64,000 nt of DNA. It comes from Drechslerella dactyloides. Lineage: Eukaryota; Ascomycota; Orbiliomycetes; Orbiliales; Orbiliaceae. The stretch spans positions 1,612,001-1,676,000 of the forward strand of contig JAGTWJ010000011.1 in assembly GCA_020064725.1 (NCBI GenBank). The letters are read 5' to 3'. Position numbers and translations under genes: made by a program. This document shows positions 21,988 to 34,900 of this stretch, in pieces (positions within the stretch are counted from its first letter, which is position 1; each line of letters opens with the position of its first letter). The notes under the pieces are model-generated. The model saw nothing but the letters and a program-made list of their open reading frames with translations. It ran no database searches and was not told the origin of the DNA.

Positions 21988-24900
21988 TTGATAGAACGAT
22001 CGATGTCGTAGGTAGTGTTATAAAGAACAAAAGGGGTAGCTGCTGGTCGGTTAGTGTCGAGATAAGGTCTGGTGTTTGTTGGCTATAAGGACATGACGAC
22101 GCGTGTATTTGAAGGTTTGAGACGTGTTTGGAAGCGGGGAAGTCCGCGTGATACGGTTCACACAGGAGCTCAGAGAAGCTGCAGATTGCGAGACTGTCTT
22201 TCGGAATCGATTGACTGGAGACGATATGTCAATGGAGGTCGCGATTCTTTGTCGTCGTGATGTCGAGTCGCGATAGGTGGGTGGTGGTGGTGGTGGTGGC
22301 GATGGTGGAGGTGGTGTTGAGAGGGATCGTGACGCGATGGTGGAAGGGTCGATAGAAGGATGAGAGTAGGGCAGAGAAGTTGGTGGGAAGGGGCTGGGAT
22401 GCTAACTTGGGCAGGCCATCGCGATGTTTACCTTGGCGAAAGCGGAAGTGGAATTTCTGGCAATAACAGTTCTGCTTTGGGCGTGCCCACACCCACGAGC
22501 AAAAAGGTAATTGATACGTATTATTGCCCCGGCAACCAAGTCCAGGACACGCCGATCAAAACACGCCGCAACAACCGCTGAAACATCACAACACATCGGC
22601 CGCCGCTCCGTCGACGGGTCTCGTGACCCAAAAAACAGCCTTTCCGCGAGCTAATCTTGCGCCCCGTTCCGTCTAAGACTGCTCTTAGCCCAATACTCGC
22701 ATCTCCTAAACCAGGTCAACTAAGGTAACACAGGCCTACTCTCTAAAAGGTACGACTCAGCAGCGCTCTCTCGGACAGCATACTCGGTGTCAACGGCCGC
22801 TTCCACGAGTTCATGAACTCCGGAATGCAGACCCCCGCATAAGCAGCCGCAGCTATCAGACGTTATGTCAGCTCTAGCTCGACCTCCTACCCACTAGCTA
22901 CCCAAGCTCGCAGGTATGTTCGCCTAAAGACGCTGCATATACATGTTTCCAGGGCGGGCCGGTGCTGCGACAGGCTGCCGACTGTCTAGAATAAAGATAC
23001 TTTTCTGTCTGTTGAGCCCCGTACCGATCTCACCCCGGCATGTACCAAGAATGGCTGACTAAGTATCTATCTCAGAACTATACATTCTCTCGGTCTCTCA
23101 AGCTTTGCAAGACAAGCTCTGTGTACATTCCTATCCGCATATGAACACAGTCCAGATGACCTCCCGGCCGGTCGACATATCCTATACACTCACGCAATAA
23201 TATCTCGGAACAATAAGATGACTCGGCTATATCCATGTGTTAGAAAATATCCGAGTCAAAATTAGAAGAAGGTCGCGGTATCGAGTCAGCCCTCCGAGAC
23301 TAAGATTCAGCCTCCCGCAAAACACCGGCTCTGATAATCAAATCCACGATTACGCGCATGACCACTAATCCCAGATACTCTCGATTCGCGAGACAACTTA
23401 CACTTCCAGTTTAAGCGTTTTCGCCGCCGGCCGCCATGCATCATCTGCACGCCCAAGCTTGGTTCTATATGCAATGATGCACCATGTACCCAGCTCTGGT
23501 GTCCCGAGACTAATCGTATCCAGCATGAACCGACCGCCTCACGAACCTGCAGATACCGCAAATTGCAAAGCTAGCTGTCCAAAGTAGGAATGCATGGCTG
23601 CATAGAACAATCAGTCTCGGGACGATCCTACGGACCTCAGCCAGCTGCGCTACAGAATTCGGAAACCGGGAAATGACCAGATCATGAGCGTCGTCCGCAT
23701 CTTTACCGTACGAATCGATGCATACGCGTATCTTCCGCCTCCAAAAATCCGATCGAATCCGGGGACTCTACGTGTATTTGTGATACCCGAACCCTGGCAG
23801 CAACGATCCTGTGAGTCGACTCCAAATCGGATCTGCAGCCAAAGTGGTAGCTTGCTAGCTAGTCCGTAGCTAGCCCTTCCCTGTGTGTGTCTACGCGACT
23901 CGAGATTATACCAAGCTCCCACAGCAAACTCCGTCAGCAGGTCTCCAGCTGCACGCCACCAGCCCGCAGCAAGATCCTAAGAACCCAGAATCCCCGGAAA
24001 ACTCGATTTCAACAGTTTCAGACCGAGACACCACCCGGCCAAAGATAGTCAGAAGGCTCGAGGAACTCCTGTCGTCAAGATAAGCTAACCAACCATACCA
24101 AACTACACTTTTAGTACATACATACATGTGGATCATAAAAAATTTTAGCTACACGCACAGGTATATTATCCAGAGTACTAAAGCATGCAGTCCATATGCG
24201 TCGCTATCACATCACACCGGTAACTTGGCTCTGGGAGGTCACTCGTCCATCCGTACGTCCTGCACACGCGTGCAGCCGTAGGGAACCTACATGCCATTAT
24301 ATTACCGCTGGAATCTTAGTTATGCAAGCCCGTCCGAAATGTAACCCGCGTGCTCCACACAGTTCCACGCCCTCTTCACCACTGAAATCACGTCCACCGT
24401 CCAAAGATCCTCCACCACATAAGCTTATTCGATACCACCGCCCAAACTAATTCACTAAAATCTGGAGCTAACAGCTCGCTTTCGCTGTATATATGTGTCC
24501 TGCCGCTGCCTGCCTTGCATGCGTCCTCACGAGCTCGGTGCGATAGTGGCCCACGCAAGCTACCAAACTAGCCTATTGCCTGCGGTTGATCATTCCAGTC
24601 ACACTACATACATACGCATACTCGTACATATGCGCATTAACCGTCTAATAGAAATCGACCGCCGGTAACTAGTACTAGTACCGGCCTCCAGTAAATCCAT
24701 ATGCATCCATGCATCCATGCATCAGACGGTCCTCACCGCCCCAGCTGACCTTCGTGCAGCATTTAGTTGGGCAAGGATCCGTTCGCCCCCCAAGCAAAGG
24801 CTGGCTGGCTGCACTGCGCCGGCCGGCGAGCCGAGCAAACATACCTTCTTCTCAGTATTAGCCAAACCAGTGCGAACGTGAGCACAACTTGTTTAAAATG

Positions 24901-26868
24901 CAACATGCAACGCTAAACTCGCAGGAAACGGGCGCGGGTAACTGACAGATGGACGGACGTCTACGGAGCTGCATATGTATGCGCATAGACACATACGTCC
25001 GGATCCGTCGACCAAGCCTCACCGCGAGACACGAGGCTCAAGCATGCGTACGCAGCAGATACACCCGTAAGATAAGCTACCCCACGCGCCGTTCACCGAC
25101 CGATCCGAATCCGTGGAGGTCCGGTCAGATTATAATACCACCATGACCGGATCACTCAGCTTCGCCGTCCGTCTATACAATTTCTGTGAATTCACTGGTG
25201 AAAATATCTCGAATCCAGCTGCATTTATGCCTCATTCGCTGGTTCATCGTGTTCAAAATAAATAATGGATATGATCGTGGTAAACGTATGCGTACAAGCT
25301 AGAATATGTGATCAACCCAAACGCACCCGCAAGCAATATCGAAAGCTATAAACACACAAAACTGCTATGCGTACATATGAGAATCGTGGACTTTTCATAA
25401 CAGTCATAAGATACCGACGCACCACTCATGATCGAACCCAGCCAAACGAATCCCGCACATACTATGCATGCCAAAAATCACAAAAAAGGAACTTCTTTTG
25501 AGGCGCACTATCGGAATATGAGAGCATTGCAAAGACTAGACAGAAGGATAGGCAAATACCGAAATTTAATGAAAATGCATCGATGCAGGAGCACCAGTGT
25601 ATATGTAAGGGAATTCGTAATCTCATGAATTAGGCACTACCATGATCAAAAATACGCAACGCTTCGTTCCAAAATTACCGCACGCAAAAGAATAAACACG
25701 ATACATACACAAAGGAAAGTCAAACGAATGCCACAATATACACCTGCAGACCGAAAAGGCACCGGGAAGTAAGTAAGATACAAATGAAAAGTGAGCCTTC
25801 ACCATGAAATAATAATACCCAGAGTTACAGAAAGGAAAAGTTTTGGAGGAAAGCGTTGTGTCGAATAACCCCACCTTATCAGAACAGTCGAAGGAGCGGA
25901 AATGTTAAAAGAGTCCAGCCGTAGCCGCATCAGGACAAAAAGAGCCCGCCTAGTGATCGTAGATAGATAGATAGAATACTGATGGATAATAGTATTGAAG
26001 AAAAAAGATTTGATTCTGTCGTCTGATGCCGCTTGTTGGGACGACAGACAGTCTTTTTAATATTTTTTTAAGGTTTTATCTCCAAAAAAAAAAGTTGTCA
26101 TTCCCAGGCGCCGTAGGCCATGAGAAGGAGCAAGTTAGATATAAAGAGTTAAAAATAAGAAGAGAAGAGAAGTTTGAAGAAGCGAAGATCTTGAGTGTAT
26201 GTTGGCGGCAAGAAAGAAGTATGTATCAGTGACGTAGAAACTGACGAGCCGGCGTGTTTTTCTTTGTGGTGTGATAAATGCGTCTCTTGACCTGAGCCAG
26301 TGGTAACTCGAGAGCGTGGATGATTTGAGTCGCAAGGCCGCAGGCCCTCGAACTGCTGAAAGGATATCCGCAAAAAAATGTTCCAAAACTGTTTGATGAA
26401 ACAAAAGAGATTGAAATTCAATAACTCTGAAGGATATAAATGCGCTGATGAAAAAAGCCGAAAACCAAAAAGTCGACTATATACTTGTCATGATAAAAGG
26501 CGTTCAAAAAAACCGGATTGCAAAAATATCAAATGCTGAACGTCAACAGACAAAGCATGCATGCAAAGAGATATCAAAAAAACTAGGCTTGCTAAATATC
26601 ACAGACGTTGAACCTAAAAACATAAAAACACATGAACACCAGCTACCGTAATAAAACACAAGAGCGAAGTAGTACACAAGAGACAAAGGAAAGAAAGAAA
26701 AAAAGCGCTGTTGTTGTCATGATGATACAGTCTGTGGTCTGTATGTAAAAACAGAACGACGGCCGTTAAAAGTCCGAGAAAGGACAAGAGGGTATAAAGG
26801 GGGCATCAAGTGTCAGCCGCGTGGCTGATGCACTGATGTCTGTCGTACAAGTCTATGATGAGAGTAGC
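21988..26868. other. Long intergenic region (4.9 kb), no gene seen
   Basis: It lies between the Mps1 start and the stop of the membrane-type bZIP gene. The part next to Mps1 has a GGT/GTG repeat (22275-22305). The centre has several short inverted repeats, such as GCCGGTA/TACCGGC at 24661-24685, and repeats like CATCCATG (24701-24722) and GATA (25962-25975). The right part (25,900-26,800) is A-rich. Open frames are short and unconvincing. The 3' UTR of the bZIP gene and the Mps1 promoter must be here. Confidence 0.55.
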
Positions 26869-28914
26869 TTAGGCAACCTCGGCGTGCCGGCTCTGAGCAT
26901 CAGAGGAGGCAGCAGCCTGAGCGAAAGCAGCGAAGCGTCGGACGACCTCGGCGTCAACCTTATCCCAAAGGAGGGAGCGGGTGTAGACCTCGGCGGCAGT
27001 TGGCTTATTGTGGCCCTTGCGGAGCGCGGCGAGAGTGGCCTGCAGGTTTTGACGGCCCTCCGAGATTGTATACTCTGGCTCGCGAAGGAAGTCCTTCGTG
27101 GTAACCTCGTCATACTCGGCAGCAGTCAGCATCATGAGTTCTTGAGCTTCCTGCGCACGAGTCTTGGGCTGATCGAGGCGAGCGCTGAGCATGGCCAGGG
27201 AGGAGTCAAGACCGATGAGCTGGGCGGACTCCGACTTGGGGACAACCCAGGCATCGGAGACCTGTTGAGATACAGAGGGGCCAGTGGACATTTCGACGTT
27301 GCGGGGATCAGTGGTGGTGATGGCAGCGGTGGGCTTGACACCAGCATCCTCAAAGATGGTGTTCAAGACAGCGGCGGCGCCAGTGCGGAGCGGCTGAGGA
27401 ACAGGAGGAAGAGAGCTGGTCTGGGTAGTGCCAGAAGCAACGAAGGCACCGAAGAGCAAAAGCAAGAACAGAAGGCCAGAGGCAGCTGGCTTCTCCTCTT
27501 CCTTGATCTCGGGCATCTTGGGGGCAGACTTGATCTCGGGGACGAGCTCCTGGACGGGGAGGCTGAAGGAGTTGTCCTCGTTGGTGAAGCTGGGTGGCTC
27601 CCAGAAAGAGTCGATGGGCATGCCGTCGAAGGTGAACTCCTCGGTGTAGTTGACACCGGCGGGAGACTGCGACTGCAGGTGTGCCTGGTTGAGCTTCTCC
27701 TGCATGAGGTCGAGCTCCTGGGCGAGGAAGGTGTTCTTCTTGCGAAGCTCCGCGGACTCGAGAGTGTGCTTGCGGACGATCTCCTCGTTCTGCATCTGGG
27801 CGCACTGCAGATGGTGGCCGAGGAGTTCCCGTTCACGCATCCACTGCTGCTCCTTCTCCATCCACTCGCTGTCGCGGAGGGCAAGGGCCTGGATCTTCTC
27901 CTCGAGCTCGAGGATGATGGCGCTGTGGACCTTCTTCTCTTCCTCGAGACGTTCGGTGTGTTGCTTCTTGCGTTGCCGCGAGTCGAGGCTGAGCACAGAC
28001 AACACAAACGCCAGTCAGCACATGTTGGACACAGGAATGTTATCAAACGTCAGCGGGAGGATGTTTAAAACTTACGCAGCTTGTCGGTTTCGTAGCAGGC
28101 GCTTCTGTTGCTTGAGCTCCTTGATCTCGGACTCGTCGGTCGACTGGGTGATGAGAGCGTCGATGTTCATCAGCGTCCGCTCGGCTGGGATGTCGAAGCG
28201 GGCGTTCTTCTTTCTGATGCCGTCCCTCCGGATGTGCATCGGCGAGTGTATCCGCAGACCGGGGCTGCCAGGCCGGACCGGGGCAGTCGGCTTCTTCGCA
28301 GCAGCGGCACCGTTCGCTGTCGAGGCAGGAAGAACAGGTGACTTGTTGGAGCCGTTTGCAACGATGCTTTGCAGCTCATTGGTGGCCTCGGCCGATGGTT
28401 GGATGGGCATGACTGGGGCCGGTGTGGGGATGGCTGGAGCGATCGGAGCCTCGAAGGGCTGTGTCGACGGAGTAAAGTTTGTGAAGTCAGCGGTGTCAAA
28501 GTTGAAGTTCTGAACCTGTCCACCAAACATGCCAGGGACCGGCGTGACAGTCCCTGACCGATCGGTCATCGGGTCCCAGGAGGCAGCGCTGAACTGCGAG
28601 CCGTTGGTCTCCATCTTGACGAAGGGGTTGTTCTCAAAGTTCGAGGTCATGGGCGAGGTCTCGTTCATGCCGTTGAGAAAGTCCCAGTCGCCAGCTTGGA
28701 TCTGAGGAGAGAAGATGGCAGCGTCCGCCATCGACGGCCGCCTTGTGTCAACGGGCGATTCGAATGCCGATGTGTCGATGGTGCTTTCAAGAATGTTCTC
28801 ATCCAAGATGCTCGAGTCATCATCGTCACTCCACCGCCGCGACGAAATGCCGGTTTCCTGTGCCATCATCTGCGAATTTCGGTAGTAGTCTTGCATGGTG
28901 AATTGGCTCGCCAT
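26869..28914 (-). CDS. bZIP transcription factor with predicted transmembrane helix
   Basis: CDS complement(join(26869..27988,28076..28914)), 652 residues, one 87-nt intron splitting the basic region. Residues 1-255 are acidic, Ser/Pro/Asn-rich, likely activating. The basic region reads QKRLLRNRQAALDSRQRKKQ, with N276-x7-R284, followed by a zipper and long coiled coil (about 290-385). At residues 448-466 there is an uninterrupted hydrophobic segment (ASGLLFLLLLFGAFVASG) preceded by acidic and Lys residues, then 186 residues ending in VRRFAAFAQAAASS and an Ala-rich tail. The order bZIP, helix, C-terminal domain is that of membrane-tethered factors of the ATF6/CREB3 type, so ER or nuclear-envelope anchoring is inferred. 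I cannot name a characterised fungal ortholog. It faces the 12-kb gene-poor region. Confidence 0.85.
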
Positions 28915-31900
28915 GTTTGTGTAGACTCCTAGGAGTTATATGTATGTGAGGGAGGGAGGGTAATGGGATGTATCCGGATCAAGATAGTTATATATACCAC
29001 CGTATACCGAACTGATATACAGAATATATATACGATATCAAATACTATCGAGAGATATGATGCTTAGAGGGGTGTCGTAGAGTCTTAGTCACAACACGAT
29101 CCTGGCCTGCGAGGAGATGTTGCAGTTTGGTGGTGTTTGTGAGGAAGAAAGGAGGAAGGAGAAAGACGAGAGGCAGGCAGGTTTAAAAGATGCTCGACGA
29201 CAGACGAAAGAGGAGACAAAGCAAGGATGCCAGAGAAAACAGACGAAGAGATGAAAAGATAAAAGCAAACGATGACGAGACGGAGCAAAAAAGTACACTG
29301 ATGATAACCTGATCTCTCAAAAACGAATGCTTCCTCGTTTCTGACAGCTGCGGTATATATATCAGCGGACTAACAATCGACTGTCTAAAAGCGTTTCCGG
29401 CTTAGAGCAGGCGAGAGATGCTGTCTATATCAGCGTCGTATAGTAAAACACCACTTCTCAGTATGTGTTCTATATCCGACTTCTCTGGATGTAGTTATGC
29501 TTGGGAGGTGGAGGAGGAAGAGGAGGAGTAAAAGTGAGAGGGAAGAAGGGAAGCCATCTATCTCAAAAGAGGGCGGCCATCCCAGGTTAATATTCACCCC
29601 CAAAACCAAAACACCAAGGGCTGCATTGCACTGCAGACACTAAGAGAGAGCAAGCAGCCCTTCCGCCAGTGAGAGTGAGCATGCTCCGGCCACAGGATGC
29701 TACTATTGCTGAGAGAGAGCAGAGGGGGGAAGCTTGGGCTGGGCGCGGGCGTAGGCTGGGCGGTACATCGGCTTCCTCCAGGCTGCATGCTCTCCCTTGT
29801 ACCACTGCAGGCATGGGTGGGTACCACACTCCAGCAAGATACACCACCACTACCACCACCACCATCTCAAATTTTCACGCCTTTCCTCCTCTCGATTCCC
29901 ACCGCCTGGGAAACGGCGGAACGCTCGCCAGGCCAATGGCATCGCCAACGAGGAAAAAGAAAGCCTGGAGCTTGTGTCGTCCTGCGTTTTTTCTTCTGCC
30001 TCGCTCCCTCCCTTCCTTCCCTCGCTTTCCCTTCGACGGGTGCTCTAACGTGCTCGAGCACATCCTTAGTCGTAACCTTCTTTTTGTTTTTCTGCTTGCC
30101 TGCCTTGCCTGCCTGCCTGCTTGCTTGTTGCAGCAAAGCGAGTCAAGAAACTAACTTTGGAAGGGAGGGAACTCCACTCGAGTTTCCTCCTAGTCCCTGG
30201 TAAAAACCGACTACTGTAACATGTACCAATAGGCAAAAAAATGGGTCTCGCTAAGCAAGATTTCTAAGAGCTATCACCAAAAATGCGATCATTGGATGGA
30301 TGTCACGGTCGAGACGCGCTATAATCCGCTATCGCTGCTATGGCCGTATGTATGTCTTCTATGTATGTACATCATGTACTCGGTCGACATGCCTTTTCCT
30401 TTCCTTTCTTTTTCCTGCCGGCGAAAAGAAGGCTTTTTTTTCTTCTTTTTCGCGATCGCTCACGCCCATTCTGCTCACCGCTGCCCGGGAAAAGGGTACA
30501 TTGCACATTGTGTACCCGTAAGGCACTCGCCGCAAGTACTTCTGACATTCCTTCGCCCTTGTGACATGATGCCTGCTCGTGGAGGAGCACAGTGCTTGCC
30601 TTGTCTTCTTGCTTGCTTTGATTGCTTGACAGGCGGGTGTCGGTCGGTTCGAATCGTTGTTTTAGTGTCAGAAAAGTAAGTCCTTACGTCTCCACCGCTG
30701 CGACTGAGAAATGTTTCCAAATATTTGCGCTCTTCTAGCTCGCGAGCTGCCGGCGGAGCTTGGGGAGCTTGCTCGGAAAGAGCTACCTATTCCTGCCAAA
30801 AACAGGAACATGCCTGCTTCCAGACTGTGGAGATGCTCGTCAAAATGCTTCAACGAAAACAAAAACATCGGCAAGAAATCTTTTAAGCTCGACGATCGTC
30901 GACGAGCACTGCACGAGCACGCAGAAAAATGGACGAGCTCGAAATTCTTGCTTACAAGGACCGGCATCGTCGGTATTCTGCATGGAAAATGTTGAGGAGG
31001 TACAGTACTTGCTGTTTGTACTTTACATGTACCGGCGCTGGAAAAAGGAAAGGGAAAAATATAGTAAACCAAAAAAAACTCTTTTTCTTGTTCGTTCTTC
31101 GGTTTTCTATTTTCCTCGCGTGCATGTATCACCAAGGTACCCTGGGCGGCTGTGGAAACAACATATCTTGCCCTACAAGCCCGTTCTCTCGCATGTACCG
31201 GCAACGTTACCAAAGTTTGCATAAACACGAATATTATCATCACGACAGGCTGCTGCTTCCCTTCATCCCCACTGGAATGAGTGTAATACGAAACAGAAAA
31301 CGAAGACCACCAGGCGAAAGAATGGCCATCCATTCGATGGTGTTCTCAGCACATATACGAACGGAGGTACATCCGACCAGTCAGCGAATGTACCCGTTTT
31401 GCGGCAGCGTGTGTATTATTAGGCTTCCCAGAAGGTTGTCCGTTTCTCACAATGCCAGAAAAAAAAATATGAGAGAAAGAGAAGAAGAAAAAAAAGAAAG
31501 TGCTACGAAGGTCCGTATGTCCCCACCTTCCTGCTCCAAACGAAACTCGCACCCGGAATCCTGGACCATCGGCGGGCCATTCACCAGCGAATGGTGGACG
31601 TTCTGCTGCAGAATAATCGATAGATCCATGCCCCCAATCCCTCGGAGGTATAATTTGCCTTGCAATGGCATGCAATGCAATATAAGACCAGACCAGCCGG
31701 GCCACCGCCTCTCACTGGAAAACTCCATACAAGTATCTCAGCAGTAACCTCAGTCTGTCTGCCCGTACTATATTCCCATCCGCTTCGCCCGTCCGTCTCG
31801 CTCGTTCGGCCATACAGATTCGATGGCTTCTTGCTCTTGCATGATGAACCGCTCTATCCTGAACGTCGAGCGTATGAGAATCTAGTGATAAGCCCGGTGA

Positions 31901-34900
31901 TGGGCTTCCCGCCTCCCTTTCATGTTATAGTGAGGGGTTATTGCGATTTGATCGAGCTCAAGAGAGTGTCATACGGCCGAACTCTCATTCGTCCTTATTC
32001 CTAGCATCATCCCGCGCTCGTATGTATCAGGAAACGGCCGGCCGGCCGGCAAGCAGGCGTGATCGAGATCAATCAGCAGCGTTGAATGGCAGGAGAAAAA
32101 CGCAAAAAGGGCAATATAATACAGATACAGAGAGGCGGGAATGTCACAAAAAGCGGATGCTCTAAGCATCCATAGACCTTCCAGTGATCACACTGTGTCG
32201 CGTATGACCATAACCAGGCTTTCCTGGATCACCCGGAGGGAGGCTTGGAGAGGATCCTGTGCTCGCTGTTTCAGTTAGCTATTGATTAATTATTTCTTCA
32301 ATCTTCTGCTATGTCCAGATGTGTCGGCTTCTCGAAGTAGAAGCGGATCCGGCAAATAGGATAAGCTTGTTTCTTTTCGTAAGCCCATTGCATTAATGCC
32401 AGGCGTAGAGAGGGCTGTCACGCAAAAAGCTCATCATGGCCCGGATAGCTTATTCATTCCAGCCGACACAAAAAAGAGTGGGGAAGCAGTGCGATGTATT
32501 TTTAATTTTCGCGAAGGGTGTGGTACTTATGAGCTGGCAGAACCATAAGCCATGCACTGCACCTCCACAGATACCCGGTCCCATCGACGTCCACCCATTC
32601 ATTCATTGATTTTCTCTGCCTTTCCCTTGTATTACATGTATGCACGCCCATCCACCCTAAGACCTTCCTTCTTTTCCGTGCCTCATGTCACTCGCTCGTG
32701 GCGCGGGACGACTCAATGAGGGGCCGGATGACGATATGGTCGAGGGCTTTGACATTCATGTACGTACCCTGCCATGCTATGTATGCCCACACGGGAAGAA
32801 GGTTGTCGTACATAACAAGCGGGAAAACAAGGCGGAGGGACGGGCTCGGGAAAGTTAGTCATATTGTCTTTGTTGGTAGTCGTATACCTAGGTACGCCGA
32901 CAGGACAAAAGTGACGTTGACAACGAAGCTTCTCTCCTGCGTTTCGTTACGTTCCCTTCCCGTCCGCAGTTTGCCTTAATCCTTCTCAATCAGTCGTTTC
33001 TGTCTGTGCCTCTCGCCTGGGACGGATGCAATGTCTCTTCTTGTGGATGTCTGTTGAAGGAAAAACCCGGGTATACATCCATCGAGTTTATCGGCCTCGT
33101 CGTCCCAGAATAGGTAAGAGCAGACGAAAGGCTGAAAGTCTGCCTTTGGGCGTATGTAAGTCTCATCAATGGACCCGAAGCGGAGCACCGCACAGAAGAG
33201 TTCTCCTCCTCCTCGCCTATGTCGAGGACTGCAGATTACTTTCTTCTTCTTCATTCCTGCGATTGCAGTGCATTCGGGTACGCTAGCATCGATTCTGCTC
33301 GTTTGCCCTTAGCTCTGAGCTCGAATGTCTGCGCGAATCCGCAAAAGCAACCACGCGAAGGATTGAGAGGAGATCGAGCAGATGCGCGGGCAGACAATGC
33401 ATCCATACATCCATCCTAGGCGAGATAGATACACTGCATTGGAGGCCCTATCCATCTGTTGCTCCACAAAGGGAGAAGCTTCTGGCCGTGAGCAGACATG
33501 TTGACCGCCGCTTCATGTTAAAGACGGCATTCTTTTTCGTCCCATCATCGTGGAGCTTCTTCCACACCCTCAAACCCACAGCGTCCTAGCGAGAGGTAAG
33601 CTTAAATCAATCAGCCTCATGCAACAGCGGCAGAAACGACACATTGCGAAACTGATAAAACCCCGTTTCGTTCTCTCTGCTCAATGCCGTCCTGCCTTAT
33701 CTTTGCCGAAGGAACCGCACGTTAATGCATTGAGCACGACCAAGCCGGGCCTCCTGCTCTGGATCGACTTTAGCCTGCCAAAGGCATTGCGTTGATCAAA
33801 AACGCGGACCGGGTTCTTCGCTCTTGAGCTCTGTATACATGTATGAGTGAGGCACAGCAAGCCATAACCCTGGGAGGAATTGGCCGGGTGTCGCGGTATC
33901 AACACTCTCAGTCGGGCAAGCTCTGCGCATGCCAAGAGAGGAGGAGAAGGAGGCGGCGATGTCTGCGTCCAGAGGAGTTCTGGAGTTCTGGATCTTCAGA
34001 GTGGCTGCTGCTATGCCCGGCTAGCACGCGCAGCTTGCCCCCTGGACGCGTCGGATGGAATGGAAGCAATTCACCCAGCAGCCCGAATAGCAATCAAGAC
34101 GGAGGACGTCCAGACTAGGAGAGCCGTCTGATACATCTAAGCACCGTCGACGAGCACGGCAGTCTAGAGGCGCGCTCTCACACTCGCTCGTCTCACGCCC
34201 TAAGCCTCGGACGGGGGCGTGGATGGCCTCAACAGAAACTCGGCCCAGCGTCTTCGGAAACGTGATCCCACCGGGTCAGGCGCAAGTGGAATGACTCCCG
34301 GAGAAGGCCCGGACGAGCGATAGCTCTTAGGGCTTCTGATTTGAGTGCCTTCGAAGAGCAGGAGTGTTTTAGCTTCATCCGCGTGAAAAATTTTCATTGG
34401 ACGAGGACCGGGGAAGGGGATGGACATACTGCGTACTGTGCACTGGAGAGGCCCTTTGTTTACCTTTGGCCGGCGGGCGTCCTTCCTGGCCATGGGGTCT
34501 CGAGCCTGGGCGAGCTGCAGCTCTCGTTCGCTGCATGCAAGGTGATTGTGGGCTGCATGCAAAGCATCTGCACGAGGTCCATGTCGAGTCGAGGTCGCCA
34601 GTGAAGAAAGGTTTAGGTAAAACAGCGTGAGTGAGGAAAGAGACGAGGTCGAGGGAATCGGCAAGGGTGTCGGATCGGGTCTCCACCTTGTTTTCCTCTT
34701 GGAAGTTTATGCACCGTCTTCCCAGACAGGAGATTCGCAAGCCAACTTTAGCAGCCCAGGCTTAGCGCGCCTGCTCCAACATCGCCCGGCGTGACTTTTT
34801 GCCGAGGAACGAATCGGCGTGACGGCCTTGCTCTCTCTCGAGATCCGGATCCTAGAATCGAGAATTCCAACTGCGGTCAGTCAGGAGCTCGAGCTCAACG

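Noticed and set aside
26821..28513. Long plus-strand open frames opposite the membrane-type bZIP gene
   Set aside because: They are reverse-strand shadows of the bZIP coding sequence; the minus frame has clear bZIP motifs and proper splice sites.
30624..30652. GGTTCGAATCG resembling a tRNA B box
   Set aside because: No A box, stems or acceptor upstream within a tRNA length.
30929..31747. Longest open frame (272 codons) in the 12-kb gene-poor region
   Set aside because: No recognisable domain, irregular composition with basic and Ser runs from purine or pyrimidine tracts, and overlapping frames on the opposite strand. Looks like a chance frame.
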